Shown: positions 8,129 to 16,547, counted from the first letter of the stretch. The stretch is DNA of 64,000 nt from Streptomyces spectabilis (GCF_008704795.1 NZ_CP023690.1:8876501-8940500), one strand, 5' to 3'. Program-made: numbers and translations. Notes: generated by a model not told the origin, from the sequence alone.

Positions 8129-9514
8129 TCAGGGCTGCGGCTGGGGGCGCTCCCCGCTCTCGGCCGCCGCCGCGCGGAGCCCGGCCCAGTCGGGGATCTT
8201 CACCGGCCCGCCGCGCCCGAGCAGCCGCCCCAGCCTCGCCTCCGCCTGCTCGATCGCCAGCCACCCGGGCCACTCGACGGGCTCGGCGCCCGCCGCCCGC
8301 AGCGCCGCGAGCGGCTCGTCCGCCACCGTCCTGAGCGCGAGAGCGGGCGCGTCGTCGAGCAGGGAGAGCGCCGTCTCCTTGGCGCACGGCCGGTTCGTGC
8401 CGATCACTCCCGTCGGCCCGCGCTTGATCCAGCCCGCGACGTACTCGCCGCTGGACACGGCGCCGTCGCGCAGCACCCGCCCCGCCGCGTGCGGCACCGT
8501 GCCGCTGGACGTGTCGAACGGCAGGCCCTCGATCGGCACCCCGCGGTAGCCGACCGACCGCAGCACGAGCTGCGCCCCGATCTCCTCGTACGTGCCGGCG
8601 CCGCTCACGCCGCCGTGCCCGTCCGGCAGCGTCCGTTCGAACCGCACGCCGCCGACCCGGCCCGCCGCCTCGGTCAGCTCCACCGGCCGCAGGAAGAACC
8701 GCAGCCGGATCCGGCGCGGGAGCCCGCGCGCGGGCCGCTCGGCCCAGCCGCGCAGGACGTCCACGTTGCGACGGCTCGCCGCGGGCAGGCCCGAGGGGTC
8801 GGCGTAGGCGGGGTCGAGGGCCAACTCCTCTGGATCCACGAGCACTTCGGTGTCCGGAAGGGAGCCGAGCTCCCGCAGCTCCTTCGTGGTGAAGCGCGCC
8901 TGCGAGGGCCCGCGCCGCCCCACCATGTGGACCTCGCGCACCCGGCTCGCGGCGAGGACGCCGAGCGCCTCGTGCGGCATGTCGGTGGGCGACAGCTCCG
9001 CGACGCCGCGCGCCAGCATCCGCGCCACGTCCACCGCGACGTTCCCGACGCCGATGACGACGGCCGAGGCCACGTCCCGCACGAAGCGGTCCGGCGGCCC
9101 CGAGCCGTTCACCGCCACGTCCGGGTGGGCGCTGTACCAGGACACGAACTCCGTCGCCGAGTGGCTGCCGGGCAGGTCCTCGCCGGGCACCCCGAGCCTG
9201 CGGTCGGTGGCGGCGCCCACGCAGTACACCACCGCGTGGTAGCAGTCGAGCAGCCGGGCCGGGGCCACCGCGCCGGGGCCGATCTCCACGCCCCCGACGA
9301 ACCGCACGCGCTCGTGCTCCAGGATCGTGCGCAGCGTCGTCTGCAGGGACTTGATCTTCTCGTGGTCGGGCGCCACGCCGTAGCGCACCAGGCCGTACGG
9401 GCACGGCAGCCGGTCGAGCACGTCGACCCGCACACCGGGCACGCGGTCCTGCTGGACCAGGCTCTGCGCGGTGTAGACCCCACTCGGACCCGATCCCACG
9501 ACGGCGACGTGCAC
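8129..9514 (-). CDS. FprA-type ferredoxin-NADP+ reductase (FAD)
   Basis: A 461-residue cytoplasmic flavoprotein of the adrenodoxin-reductase/FprA family, moving electrons between NADPH and ferredoxins. The FAD loop is VAVVGSGPSGVYTAQ at the extreme N-terminus and the NADPH loop VIGVGNVAVDVARML near residue 165; the family segments CPYGLVRYGVAPDH and GWIKRGPTGVIGTN are intact. GTG (complement 9512-9514) is chosen because AAGGAG lies upstream and it puts the FAD strand at residue 2. Possible partners are cytochrome P450 ferredoxins, none of which lie in the window. Confidence 0.92.
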   Translation of the reverse strand: MHVAVVGSGPSGVYTAQSLVQQDRVPGVRVDVLDRLPCPYGLVRYGVAPDHEKIKSLQTTLRTILEHERVRFVGGVEIGPGAVAPARLLDCYHAVVYCVGAATDRRLGVPGEDLPGSHSATEFVSWYSAHPDVAVNGSGPPDRFVRDVASAVVIGVGNVAVDVARMLARGVAELSPTDMPHEALGVLAASRVREVHMVGRRGPSQARFTTKELRELGSLPDTEVLVDPEELALDPAYADPSGLPAASRRNVDVLRGWAERPARGLPRRIRLRFFLRPVELTEAAGRVGGVRFERTLPDGHGGVSGAGTYEEIGAQLVLRSVGYRGVPIEGLPFDTSSGTVPHAAGRVLRDGAVSSGEYVAGWIKRGPTGVIGTNRPCAKETALSLLDDAPALALRTVADEPLAALRAAGAEPVEWPGWLAIEQAEARLGRLLGRGGPVKIPDWAGLRAAAAESGERPQPQP

Positions 9515-9710
9515 GGCGGAGCTCCTTCCGCGAGGTGTCCCCGGGACGCCCTGATGCCTGGCTGGCTTCAGCATCGCACCGGTACGGGCAAAGGGGGAGG
9601 GGAAGGACGTGCCGCGGGAGGGCCGCCGAGGGCCGCGGGCGGCCGTCCGCCGGACGCGTCGGCCCGTGCCGCTGACAGGGTGCCCTGCCGCCCGCCGCGT
9701 GCGTGCCGCC

Positions 9711-9739
9711 CTGGCGGAGTGTGACTGTAGGGCTACCGT
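9711..9739 (+). promoter_or_regulatory. Possible promoter for a leaderless transcript (226-aa gene)
   Basis: A TACCGT -10 box (9734-9739) lies six bases before the GTG at 9746, with a weak CTGGCG -35 at 17 bases. No ribosome site is present between them, so translation would begin at or next to the 5' end of the RNA. The -35 match is poor. Confidence 0.35.
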
Positions 9740-9745
9740 GCCGCT

Positions 9746-10426
9746 GTGCTGGAAAGCTCATTTTTCGACGAGAGTGATCATTACCCGCGTGTGGCCGAGG
9801 GGGCCGGATGGCCCGGTGCGGACCCGCTGGAGGAGTGGCCTCCGGCCCCGCAGGAGCCGCTGGACCCCATGGCGTACGACGAGGCGCCGCGGTGGGCCGC
9901 GGACCCCTCGGCCGACACGCTCCAGCTGATCACCAGCACCGACGGCCGGCTCGATGCCCGCAGGCCGGGCAGCGAGCCCGCGTCCCTGCTCCACGTCCGC
10001 CTCGACCTCGACGGCGCCCACGTCGACGTGCTCGCGGCCGTCTGCGAGGGCCGCGTCGCGATCGAGGACCTGAGGGCGCGGCCGCCGCTGCCGCTGCCCG
10101 ATCTGGTCGCGCTCGCCGACCGCATCGAGGGCCCGCTGGCGGACGTCTGCCGGGGCGTCGCCCAGCAGTACGGTCCCGCCGACGCCTCCTGCCGCGGCGC
10201 GCTCGCGGACGAGGCGGCCGCCGCCCACCGGGCCCGGCCCGCCGAGCAGCGGGGCGACACCGTGCGCCAGGCCGCCGTCGAGGCGTACCGCACGGCACGC
10301 GACGAGGGGCGGGACCCGGTGCTCGCGGTGATGTGCGCGACGGGGCACAGCCGCCGCAAGTCCCTGCGCCTGATCGCGGGGGCGCGGGACGCGGGGCATC
10401 TGTCGCCGCGTCACCGCCGCCGCTAG
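9746..10426 (+). CDS. Streptomyces protein of unknown function (DUF6214-like)
   Basis: 226 residues. The N-terminus is acidic and low in complexity, the middle has a beta-rich segment (LHVRLDLDGAHVDVLAAVCEGRVAIEDL), and the C-terminus is helical and basic (DPVLAVMCATGHSRRKSLRLIAGARDAGHLSPRH), resembling a small DNA-binding or winged-helix tail. I recall similar proteins under DUF6214, but this is from memory. There is no Shine-Dalgarno sequence before the GTG; a -10-like box six bases upstream suggests a leaderless message. Function unknown. Confidence 0.75.
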   Translation: MLESSFFDESDHYPRVAEGAGWPGADPLEEWPPAPQEPLDPMAYDEAPRWAADPSADTLQLITSTDGRLDARRPGSEPASLLHVRLDLDGAHVDVLAAVCEGRVAIEDLRARPPLPLPDLVALADRIEGPLADVCRGVAQQYGPADASCRGALADEAAAAHRARPAEQRGDTVRQAAVEAYRTARDEGRDPVLAVMCATGHSRRKSLRLIAGARDAGHLSPRHRRR

Positions 10427-10445
10427 GCGCGGCGGCCGGACCGCG

Positions 10446-10490
10446 CGGGCCGGTCGAGGCGGACGGGCCGGTAGGGGCGGGCGGGCCGGT
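10446..10490. repeat. Three CGGGCCGGT units at an exact 18-base period
   Basis: CGGGCCGGT occurs at 10446-10454, 10464-10472 and 10482-10490. The 9-base linkers between them are related but not identical. The array fills the 70-base gap between the convergent DUF6214-like and DUF305 genes. It has no obvious stem, so it is a short tandem repeat rather than a terminator. Confidence 0.65.
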
Positions 10491-10496
10491 GGGGGC

Positions 10497-11192
10497 TCAG
10501 CCCATGCCGCGCATCCGGTTGATCTCGGCCGTCTGCTGCGCCACGACGTCGTTGGCCATCTCCTCGACCAGGAGGTTGTTGCCCTCCGAGAGCGCGTCCG
10601 TGGCCATGGTGACGGCCCCCGAGTGGTGCGTGATCATCAGCTTCAGGAACAGTTCGTCGAACGCCTCGCCCTTGGCCGCGCGCAACTGCTCGAGCTGCGC
10701 GGGCGTGGCCATCCCCGGCATCCCCGCGTGGTCGTGGTGAGCGCCGTGCCCGCGCTTCTCCGCCTTCTTGCCCTGGCTCTTCAACCACCGCTCCATGGCG
10801 CCGATCTCCGGCTTCTGGGCGGCCGTGATGCGGTCGGCGAGCCGCTTCACCTTCGTCGACTTCGCCCGCTTCGGCACGAGTCGGGTCATCTCCAGGGCCT
10901 GGGCGTGGTGCGGGATCATCTTCTCGACGTAGTCGAAGTCCGCCGAGTTCGGGCTGTCGTCGTCGGTTCTCTCCTTCGCCGCCTCCTCGGCCGAGAGGGT
11001 CGCGGCCGTCTCCCCGGGCTTGCCCGGAGCGATCACCGAAGGCCCGGACGAGGAACCGGACTTGGCCTTCGGACCCGATGCCGAGTCGGAGTCGCAGGCG
11101 CCCAGGGCGAGGGTGGCGGCCGCGAGGAGCGCGGTCGCGGCGGAGGCGCGGGCAACGGTCGTACGGGCGGCGGGCGTACGGCGGTGGGGCAC
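10497..11192 (-). CDS. DUF305-family lipoprotein
   Basis: A 231-residue exported lipoprotein: a basic N-terminus, a hydrophobic stretch and a lipobox LALGAC near residue 30, then a Ser/Gly linker. The ferritin-like DUF305 domain follows, with its histidine/methionine-rich signatures DYVEKMIPHHAQALEMT and LMITHHSGAVTMA and an intervening HGAHHDHAGMPGM loop. DUF305 proteins are often linked to copper handling; that is inference here. The GTG at complement 11190-11192 has AGGAGG six bases upstream. It is divergent from the secreted LVIVD protein, a recurring Streptomyces pairing as far as I recall. Confidence 0.88.
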   Translation of the reverse strand: MPHRRTPAARTTVARASAATALLAAATLALGACDSDSASGPKAKSGSSSGPSVIAPGKPGETAATLSAEEAAKERTDDDSPNSADFDYVEKMIPHHAQALEMTRLVPKRAKSTKVKRLADRITAAQKPEIGAMERWLKSQGKKAEKRGHGAHHDHAGMPGMATPAQLEQLRAAKGEAFDELFLKLMITHHSGAVTMATDALSEGNNLLVEEMANDVVAQQTAEINRMRGMG

Positions 11193-11289
11193 GGCAACCT
11201 CCTGGGACGCGCGGGTCAGTTGGGTCCGTCCTAGCACGCCGATGAGCATCAGTGATCGGAAGTGTTCATCACGACCGTGTTTCCATCTG

Positions 11290-11350
11290 TTGATTTGTAC
11301 ATGAGGAGCACGATACTGCGGGTGTCCGTGCACCGTTCACTCCTGAACGG
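11290..11350 (+). promoter_or_regulatory. Promoter and leader hairpin before the LVIVD gene
   Basis: TTGATT (11290-11295) and GATACT (11312-11317), spaced 16, form a plausible housekeeping-type promoter. Downstream a perfect 7-bp stem CCGTTCA-CTCC-TGAACGG (11333-11350) lies just before the GGGAGG ribosome site and GTG 11368, so it may modulate translation. Confidence 0.5.
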
Positions 11351-11367
11351 CCACAAGGGAGGACGCA

Positions 11368-12876
11368 GTGACTCTGCTGAACGAACCCCGAACCCGGCGC
11401 AGACGCCTGGGAGTCGCCACGGCGGCCGCCGGGCTCCTCGCCGCGCTGCTCACCGCGGTCCCGGCGGCGGCGACGCCCGACCCCGGCGACGCGCCCAAGG
11501 CGCCGAAGAAGGTGTCGAAGTCCGATGCCGCCGACACCAAGCGGGCCATAGCGGACGGAAAGATCCCCGCGCCCGACGAGATAGTCCACTCCGACAACAT
11601 CGAGCACCTCGGCAACATCCCCAAGGACGCGCTGCCGGGCACCAACTCGGACCTCGCCTTCCAGGGGAAGTACGCCTTCGCGGGGAACTACGACGGCTTC
11701 CGCATCTTCGACATCAGCAACCCGAAGAAGCCCGAGACCGTCGCGCAGGTGCTCTGCCCGGGTTCCCAGAACGACGTCTCGGTCTCCGGTGACCTGCTGT
11801 TCCTGTCGACCGACTCCTCGCGCAGCGACAGCTCCTGCGCCAGCACCACGCAGCCCGCCACGGAGAAGTCCTCCTGGGAGGGCATGAAGGTCTTCGACAT
11901 CAGCGACAAGCGCAATCCGCGCTACGTCGCCGCCGTCGAGACCGCGTGCGGCTCCCACACCCACACGCTGGTGCCCGAGCGCCGCAACGTCTACGTCTAC
12001 GTCTCCTCGTACTCGCCGAGCGCGGCGTTCCCCGACTGCCAGCCGCCGCACGACGGCATCTCCGTGATCAAGGTGCCGCGCAAGGCGCCGCAGAAGGCGG
12101 CGGTCGTCGGCTTCCCCGTCCTGTTCCCGGGCGAGGGCCCGGACGGCGGCGGCAACCCGGGCTCGCCCACCAACCCGGGCGTCTCCAAGACCACCGGCTG
12201 CCACGACATCACCGTGCTGCCGTCGGAGGACCTCGCCGCGGGCGCCTGCATGGGTGACGGGATCCTGTTCTCCATCAAGGACCCCGAACGTCCCAAGGTC
12301 ATCGACCGCGTCCAGGACAACGTGAACTTCGCGTTCTGGCACTCGGCGACCTTCAACCAGGACGCCGACAAGGTCGTCTTCACCGACGAGCTCGGCGGTG
12401 GCGGCGGCGCCACCTGCAACGCCGAGATCGGGCCGAACCGCGGCGCCGACGGCATCTACGAGATCAAGGGCTGGGGCGACAAGCGCAAGCTCGTCTTCAA
12501 GAGCTACTACAAGATCCCGCGCCACCAGGCGGACACCGAGAACTGCGTGGCCCACAACGGCTCGCTGATCCCGGTCAAGGGCAAGGACCTCATGGTCCAG
12601 GCCTGGTACCAGGGCGGCGTCTCCGTATGGGACTTCACCAACTCGGCCAAGCCCAAGGAGATCGCCTACTTCGAGCGCGGCCCGCTCTCCGCGGACCAGC
12701 TCGTCGGCGGCGGCTCGTGGTCGGCGTACTACTACAACGGCCACATCTACTCGAACGACATGGTCAAGGGCTTCGACGTGCTGAAGCTCAACGACAAGCG
12801 CACGGACCCGGCCAAGCGCGTGCGGCTGCGCGAGCTCAACGTGCAGACGCAGCCGGAGTACTTCAACAAGCACTGA
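11368..12876 (+). CDS. Secreted LVIVD-repeat beta-propeller protein
   Basis: 502 residues starting at a GTG with GGGAGG seven bases upstream. An arginine-rich N-terminus (RTRRRRLG) and hydrophobic stretch ending AAA predict export. The mature part carries LVIVD-type repeats such as FRIFDISNPKKPE, MKVFDISDKRNPR and VSVWDFTNSAKPKE, consistent with a seven-bladed propeller on the cell surface. It is rich in conserved His, Asp and paired Cys residues. The role is unknown; association with the divergent DUF305 lipoprotein suggests a shared extracytoplasmic, possibly metal-related, function. Confidence 0.88.
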   Translation: MTLLNEPRTRRRRLGVATAAAGLLAALLTAVPAAATPDPGDAPKAPKKVSKSDAADTKRAIADGKIPAPDEIVHSDNIEHLGNIPKDALPGTNSDLAFQGKYAFAGNYDGFRIFDISNPKKPETVAQVLCPGSQNDVSVSGDLLFLSTDSSRSDSSCASTTQPATEKSSWEGMKVFDISDKRNPRYVAAVETACGSHTHTLVPERRNVYVYVSSYSPSAAFPDCQPPHDGISVIKVPRKAPQKAAVVGFPVLFPGEGPDGGGNPGSPTNPGVSKTTGCHDITVLPSEDLAAGACMGDGILFSIKDPERPKVIDRVQDNVNFAFWHSATFNQDADKVVFTDELGGGGGATCNAEIGPNRGADGIYEIKGWGDKRKLVFKSYYKIPRHQADTENCVAHNGSLIPVKGKDLMVQAWYQGGVSVWDFTNSAKPKEIAYFERGPLSADQLVGGGSWSAYYYNGHIYSNDMVKGFDVLKLNDKRTDPAKRVRLRELNVQTQPEYFNKH

Positions 12877-12907
12877 CCGGCACTGACCGGCGCTGACCGG
12901 CACTGGG
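12871..12907. repeat. 10-base tandem repeat overlapping a stop codon
   Basis: CACTGACCGG occurs at 12871, 12881 and, with one change, 12891, then a partial copy CACTGGGCC. The first unit contains the stop of the LVIVD gene. Because the period is 10, the TGA of successive units (12874, 12884, 12894) falls in all three forward frames. Confidence 0.8.
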
Positions 12908-12927
12908 CCGTCGCGCCGGAGCGCGGT

Positions 12928-13545
12928 CTAGAACGTCCCGTCGGGCGGTTTCTCGCCCGGCGGGACGCCGAGCTTCCAGTCGAGTCCGTAGCGCTGGAAG
13001 AGCTCCGCGCGCAGCCGCTCGAAGGGCATCGGCGCGCCCGGGATGAGCAGCGCGAACACCGCGCCCATGAGCAGGGCGCGCAGCATCGGGTAGTCCGTCT
13101 CCACGTCCGGCGAGCCGTACCGGACCATGGCGTCGCGCAGCAGGAACGCGAGGCGCTGCTGCTCGGGGCACTGCACGAACCCGTCGGCCTGGAGGATGCC
13201 CGCCATGTGCGTGCGCATCAGGACCGGCCGGTCCCGGGCGAGGCCGAGGATCGCGTCGACGGCGCGGGCCAGGAGTTCGTCCCCGTCCTCGGTGCGCGGC
13301 TCCCGGTCCAGGGCCTCCTGGAGGGTCAGATGCATCAGGCGGTGCACGGCCGACTGCAGGAGCTGGCGCTTTCCCGGGAAGTAGTACGACACGAGGCCGC
13401 GCGCGGAGCCGGCGCGGTCGGCGATGTCCGCGAGCGTCGTCGCCTCGTATCCGTGCTCGCCCACCAGGTCCACCGTGGCTTGCAGAAGCCGCTCGCGGGA
13501 ACGCCGTCGCAACTCTTCATTGACCGATGGGCTACGCGGGGACAT
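12928..13545 (-). CDS. TetR-family transcriptional regulator
   Basis: 205 residues. The N-terminal HTH reads LLQATVDLVGEHGYEATTLADIADRAGSARGLVSYYFPGKRQLL, the classic TetR pattern with the YYF recognition end; the C-terminal two thirds is a helical ligand domain. The ATG at complement 13543-13545 follows CAGGAG. A dyad upstream (13564-13580) is a likely autoregulatory operator. No obvious target gene is adjacent except the divergent DUF2630 gene 280 bases away. The inducer is unknown. Confidence 0.9.
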   Translation of the reverse strand: MSPRSPSVNEELRRRSRERLLQATVDLVGEHGYEATTLADIADRAGSARGLVSYYFPGKRQLLQSAVHRLMHLTLQEALDREPRTEDGDELLARAVDAILGLARDRPVLMRTHMAGILQADGFVQCPEQQRLAFLLRDAMVRYGSPDVETDYPMLRALLMGAVFALLIPGAPMPFERLRAELFQRYGLDWKLGVPPGEKPPDGTF

Positions 13546-13563
13546 CCTGTAACTCCTGCGTTG

Positions 13564-13580
13564 ACTGGCTCACAGCCAAT
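13564..13580. promoter_or_regulatory. Candidate TetR operator
   Basis: ACTGGCT-CAC-AGCCAAT, arms pairing at six of seven positions, lies 19 bases upstream of the TetR start and beside a TATATT-like -10 box on the minus strand. Position and symmetry suit autorepression. Confidence 0.5.
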
Positions 13581-13628
13581 ATACTCAGGGCATCCCGGCC
13601 CGGGCCGACATGGGCCGGGGCTGCCTGG

Positions 13629-13661
13629 GGCAGGCAACACCGCGGGGGAGTGTTGCCTGCC
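13629..13661 (+). other. Strong hairpin and pyrimidine-rich leader before the DUF2630 gene
   Basis: GGCAGGCAACAC (13629-13640) and GTGTTGCCTGCC (13650-13661) form a perfect 12-bp stem with a nine-base loop, between divergent genes where no terminator is expected. From about 13690 to 13790 the plus strand is strongly pyrimidine-rich (runs of C and T). If the DUF2630 transcript starts upstream, both would lie in its 5' leader. Confidence 0.55.
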
Positions 13662-13824
13662 TTCGGGCATGCCCGGCGTTCGGCCGTCGCGGCCATCCTC
13701 TTCCTCCGCATTTCCCCCTCATCCCCCTTGCTGTCCCCGTTCACCCCGTTCTTCCCTTCTCTCCTCGCCGATCCGGCTCTGTCTCCTTACAGTGGGGCCG
13801 GGGGGGTCGAGGAGGCGCTTGAAC

Positions 13825-14070
13825 ATGGACCAACAGCAGATTCTGGCGCGGATCACGGAGATGGTCGACGCCGAGAAGACCCTCCGGGAATCGCTCGCGT
13901 CCGGGGCGATCGACGAGGCCACGGAGCGGGCCCGCCTGGGCGATCTGGAGCGGGAACTCGACCAGTGCTGGGACCTGCTGCGCAGGCGCCGGGCCAAGGA
14001 GGAGTTCGGCGGCGATCCGGACGCGGTCCGGGTGCGTCCCGTCGCGCAGGTGGAGAACTACGAGTCCTAG
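13825..14070 (+). CDS. DUF2630-family small protein
   Basis: 81 residues, almost entirely helical: MDQQQILARITEMVDAEKTL, then an ARLGDLERELDQCWDLLRRRRA segment that is the hallmark of DUF2630 proteins, and a short acidic tail. Function unknown; the two charged amphipathic helices suggest a coiled-coil hairpin. ATG 13825 has GGAGG about nine bases upstream. The 280-base upstream region holds a hairpin and a pyrimidine-rich tract. Confidence 0.85.
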   Translation: MDQQQILARITEMVDAEKTLRESLASGAIDEATERARLGDLERELDQCWDLLRRRRAKEEFGGDPDAVRVRPVAQVENYES

Positions 14071-14086
14071 CGTGCGGGCCGTGCGC

Positions 14087-14806
14087 TCACGCCGGGCCCG
14101 CGGTGCCCCCGACGGCTGCCAGGGCCAGGACCGGGCGCAGGGCGTCGGGGCGCCGGGACACCGGCAGGTGGGGCACGAAGTGCACGGCGCAGCCGAGCGC
14201 GGCCGCGCCGCCGTCCGCGCGCCGGTCGTCGCCGACCATCAGGGTGTCCGCGGGGTCGACGGCAAGGGCGTCGCAGCCGTGTGCGAAGAGGCGCGGGTCG
14301 GGCTTCTGGACGCCGTGCTCGTAGGACAGCACATAGGCGTTCACGTACGGGTCGAGGCCGTGCGCGCGGAAGACGGGCCGCGGGTTCCAGCCGATGTTGC
14401 TCACGACGCCGACGCGCACCCCGCGCCCCCGCAGGCTCCGCAGGACGTCGAGCGCGTCGGGGTAGGGCTGCCAGGCCTCCGGTGTCATGTGCCGGTCGTA
14501 GAGCGCGTCGTACAGGCCGGGGTCGGGCAGCGGCACGGTCCGGGCGAGGCCGGTGTACGCGGCGCGGTGCAGCTCCGCGCTCTCGTCGCGGCGCGCGACC
14601 AGGTCCGCCAGGTGCCCGGGGGCGTCCGGGGTCGGTGAGCCGCCCGGCAGCGCACCCGCGCGGTCGAGGGCCAGGGCGAGCCGCGCCTCCTCGTCCGGCG
14701 GCAGCGCGACCCCGCGCGCGGTCAGCGCGGCCCGCAGCCAGGACGCGGTGGACTCGACGCGGAACAGCGTCCCGGAGAAGTCGAACAGCACGGCCTTGAT
14801 CGCCAT
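14087..14806 (-). CDS. HAD-superfamily hydrolase
   Basis: 239 residues of the haloacid dehalogenase fold. Motif I is VLFDFSGTLF (nucleophile Asp), motif II VVSNIGW, motif III the Lys in GVQKPDPRLF and motif IV LMVGDDRRAD. The cap between motifs I and II is helical. The substrate is probably a small phosphorylated metabolite and cannot be read from sequence. The ATG at complement 14804-14806 is chosen because motif I follows at residue 6 and GGAGGAT lies upstream. Convergent with the DUF2630 gene, 16 bases apart. Confidence 0.88.
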   Translation of the reverse strand: MAIKAVLFDFSGTLFRVESTASWLRAALTARGVALPPDEEARLALALDRAGALPGGSPTPDAPGHLADLVARRDESAELHRAAYTGLARTVPLPDPGLYDALYDRHMTPEAWQPYPDALDVLRSLRGRGVRVGVVSNIGWNPRPVFRAHGLDPYVNAYVLSYEHGVQKPDPRLFAHGCDALAVDPADTLMVGDDRRADGGAAALGCAVHFVPHLPVSRRPDALRPVLALAAVGGTAGPA

Positions 14807-14873
14807 GCCGCGATCCTCCGGGACCGTCCGGCGCCGGGTCAAGCACCGCGCCGTGCACGGGCCCGGCGCGCGG

Positions 14874-15581
14874 TCACCGGCGGCTGCGGGCGGCCCTTCC
14901 GTCCGTCGCCCGGAGCTCTACGGCGGGTGCGTAGCGGTCGAAGAGCGCGATCGCCACGGTGACGATCAAGGCGCCGAGCAGCCAGCCCGCCACGACGTCC
15001 GATGCCCAGTGGACACCCAGCCACACCCGGGTGAGGCCGACGCCGACGACGGACACCACGGCCACGGCGACGGCGGTGCGCCACAGCGCCGCCCCCACGC
15101 CGTACCGGCGGAGCAGCCACAACAGGAGGCCGCACACGACGGTCGCGGTCAGCGCGTGCCCGGAGGGGAAGGCCGCGTAGTGCGCGGAGTCCACCGGATC
15201 CGGCCAGACCGGGCGCTCCCGGCCGACCGCCGCCTTCAGGGCCTGCTGCAGCAGCGTGCCCACCAGACAGGTCGCCGCGAGCCACAGGGCGAGCCACCGG
15301 GCCCGCCGCACGGCGAGCCACAGCACGACGGCCGTGCACAGGACGCGCATCGTCCACGGGTCCCACACCCAGTCCGTGAGGACGCGGGCGACGTGGGTGA
15401 GGTCCCGGTGGGCCACCGCCCAGCGGTGCGTGGTCCGCGCGATGTCGTCGTCCAGGGTGAGCAGTGGCTGCCATTCGGCGGACACCAGGACGATCAGCAG
15501 CAGCGAGGGGAGCGCGAGCAGCACCGCCGCACGGGTGGTGCGGGACGGCGGGGAAGGCGTCGGGGGAGGCGCGGAATCCAT
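14874..15581 (-). CDS. PAP2-family membrane phosphatase
   Basis: 235 residues with about five to six membrane segments. The three phosphatase motifs are present: KAAVGRERP, the PSGH loop in AAFPSGHAL, and TRVWLGVHWASDVVAG with the catalytic His. Such proteins dephosphorylate lipid phosphates or undecaprenyl pyrophosphate on the outer face of the membrane. I chose ATG at complement 15579-15581; an in-frame GTG directly follows the stop of the upstream M56 gene (15612-15614), so the two genes are likely one transcript. Confidence 0.85.
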   Translation of the reverse strand: MDSAPPPTPSPPSRTTRAAVLLALPSLLLIVLVSAEWQPLLTLDDDIARTTHRWAVAHRDLTHVARVLTDWVWDPWTMRVLCTAVVLWLAVRRARWLALWLAATCLVGTLLQQALKAAVGRERPVWPDPVDSAHYAAFPSGHALTATVVCGLLLWLLRRYGVGAALWRTAVAVAVVSVVGVGLTRVWLGVHWASDVVAGWLLGALIVTVAIALFDRYAPAVELRATDGRAARSRR

Positions 15582-15614
15582 GGGTCGATCCTGACCGATG
15601 CCCCGCGGTGACAC

Positions 15615-16547
15615 CTAACCGAGCGCGCGCAGCGCCGGGACGAACGCCACCAGGAGCGGTACGACGGGCACGAGCGCGGCCGCCGCGGTCAGCCGCAGCC
15701 GGCGCCCCGCGGTGAGCCGGGGGCGGGCGGCGAGCAGCCGGTGCACCCGGGCCGGCACATGTGCCTGCGGGGTCGGGCAGGGCCCGAACACGCCCCGGTC
15801 CTCGTTGAGTTCGACGAGGGCGAGGGCGATGGTCAGGCGCCCGAAGCGGCGCGAGGCCACGTCGTCGGCGGCCAGCTCCACGAGCCGGTGCATCTCGCCG
15901 CGGAACGCGGCGAACACCGGCACCTGCGGGAAGCCCGCGGCGAGCGCGCCGGAGCAGTGCAGCAGCCAGTCGTGCCGGGCCTCGGCGTGGCCCTGCTCGT
16001 GGGCGAGCACCGCGTCGAGCTGACGGCCCTTCAGGCGGCGCAACGCAGCGGTGGTGATGACCAGTTGGGGCGCCGTGCCGGGCAGCCACCAGGCGTCGGG
16101 GCGCTCGCCCTCCAGGACGACGAGCCGGTCGGCGCCGGGCTCCTCGCCGGGCAACAGCGGGGCGCGCACGACCAGTTCGGCCCGCCGCTTGGCCCGCCGG
16201 GCCCGGGCCCGGGCGATCTCGCGCGTGAGCATCACGGCCGTCCAGACGCCGCCGCAGGCGAGCGCCACCGCTGTCACCGTGGCCCAGGGCGTCGGCCCGA
16301 GCGCGTACGCCTCGACCACGTCGTGCGGCGCGGGCGCGAAGAGCTGTCCGCGCACGGCCTGCCAGGCGGCGGCCGCGCTGAACGTCATCGACAGGGCGCA
16401 GCAGAGCAGCACGCCCGCCACCACGCACTGCCAAGCCCACAGCGCGACCACCGGTTCGCGCTCCGGCCAGTCCGCTCGCGCGAGCATCCGGGGGGCGACG
16501 ACGGCGGTCAGCGCGCCGAGCAGCAACAGCGCGACGGGGACCATCAT
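15615..16547 (-). CDS. M56-family (BlaR1-like) membrane metallopeptidase
   Basis: 310 residues with about three N-terminal membrane segments, a cytoplasmic catalytic region and a C-terminal membrane segment. The zinc motif HEQGH lies in LDAVLAHEQGHAEARHDW. It lacks the penicillin-sensing domain of BlaR1. In Streptomyces such genes commonly pair with a BlaI-type repressor, but none is adjacent here; the partner downstream is the PAP2 phosphatase. Two adjacent ATG codons are possible starts. Confidence 0.85.
   Translation of the reverse strand: MMVPVALLLLGALTAVVAPRMLARADWPEREPVVALWAWQCVVAGVLLCCALSMTFSAAAAWQAVRGQLFAPAPHDVVEAYALGPTPWATVTAVALACGGVWTAVMLTREIARARARRAKRRAELVVRAPLLPGEEPGADRLVVLEGERPDAWWLPGTAPQLVITTAALRRLKGRQLDAVLAHEQGHAEARHDWLLHCSGALAAGFPQVPVFAAFRGEMHRLVELAADDVASRRFGRLTIALALVELNEDRGVFGPCPTPQAHVPARVHRLLAARPRLTAGRRLRLTAAAALVPVVPLLVAFVPALRALG

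Noticed and set aside
14874..15614. Longer PAP2 protein starting at GTG 15612-15614
   Set aside because: No ribosome site for that GTG; the ATG at 15579-15581 is a better fit, though translational coupling cannot be excluded.
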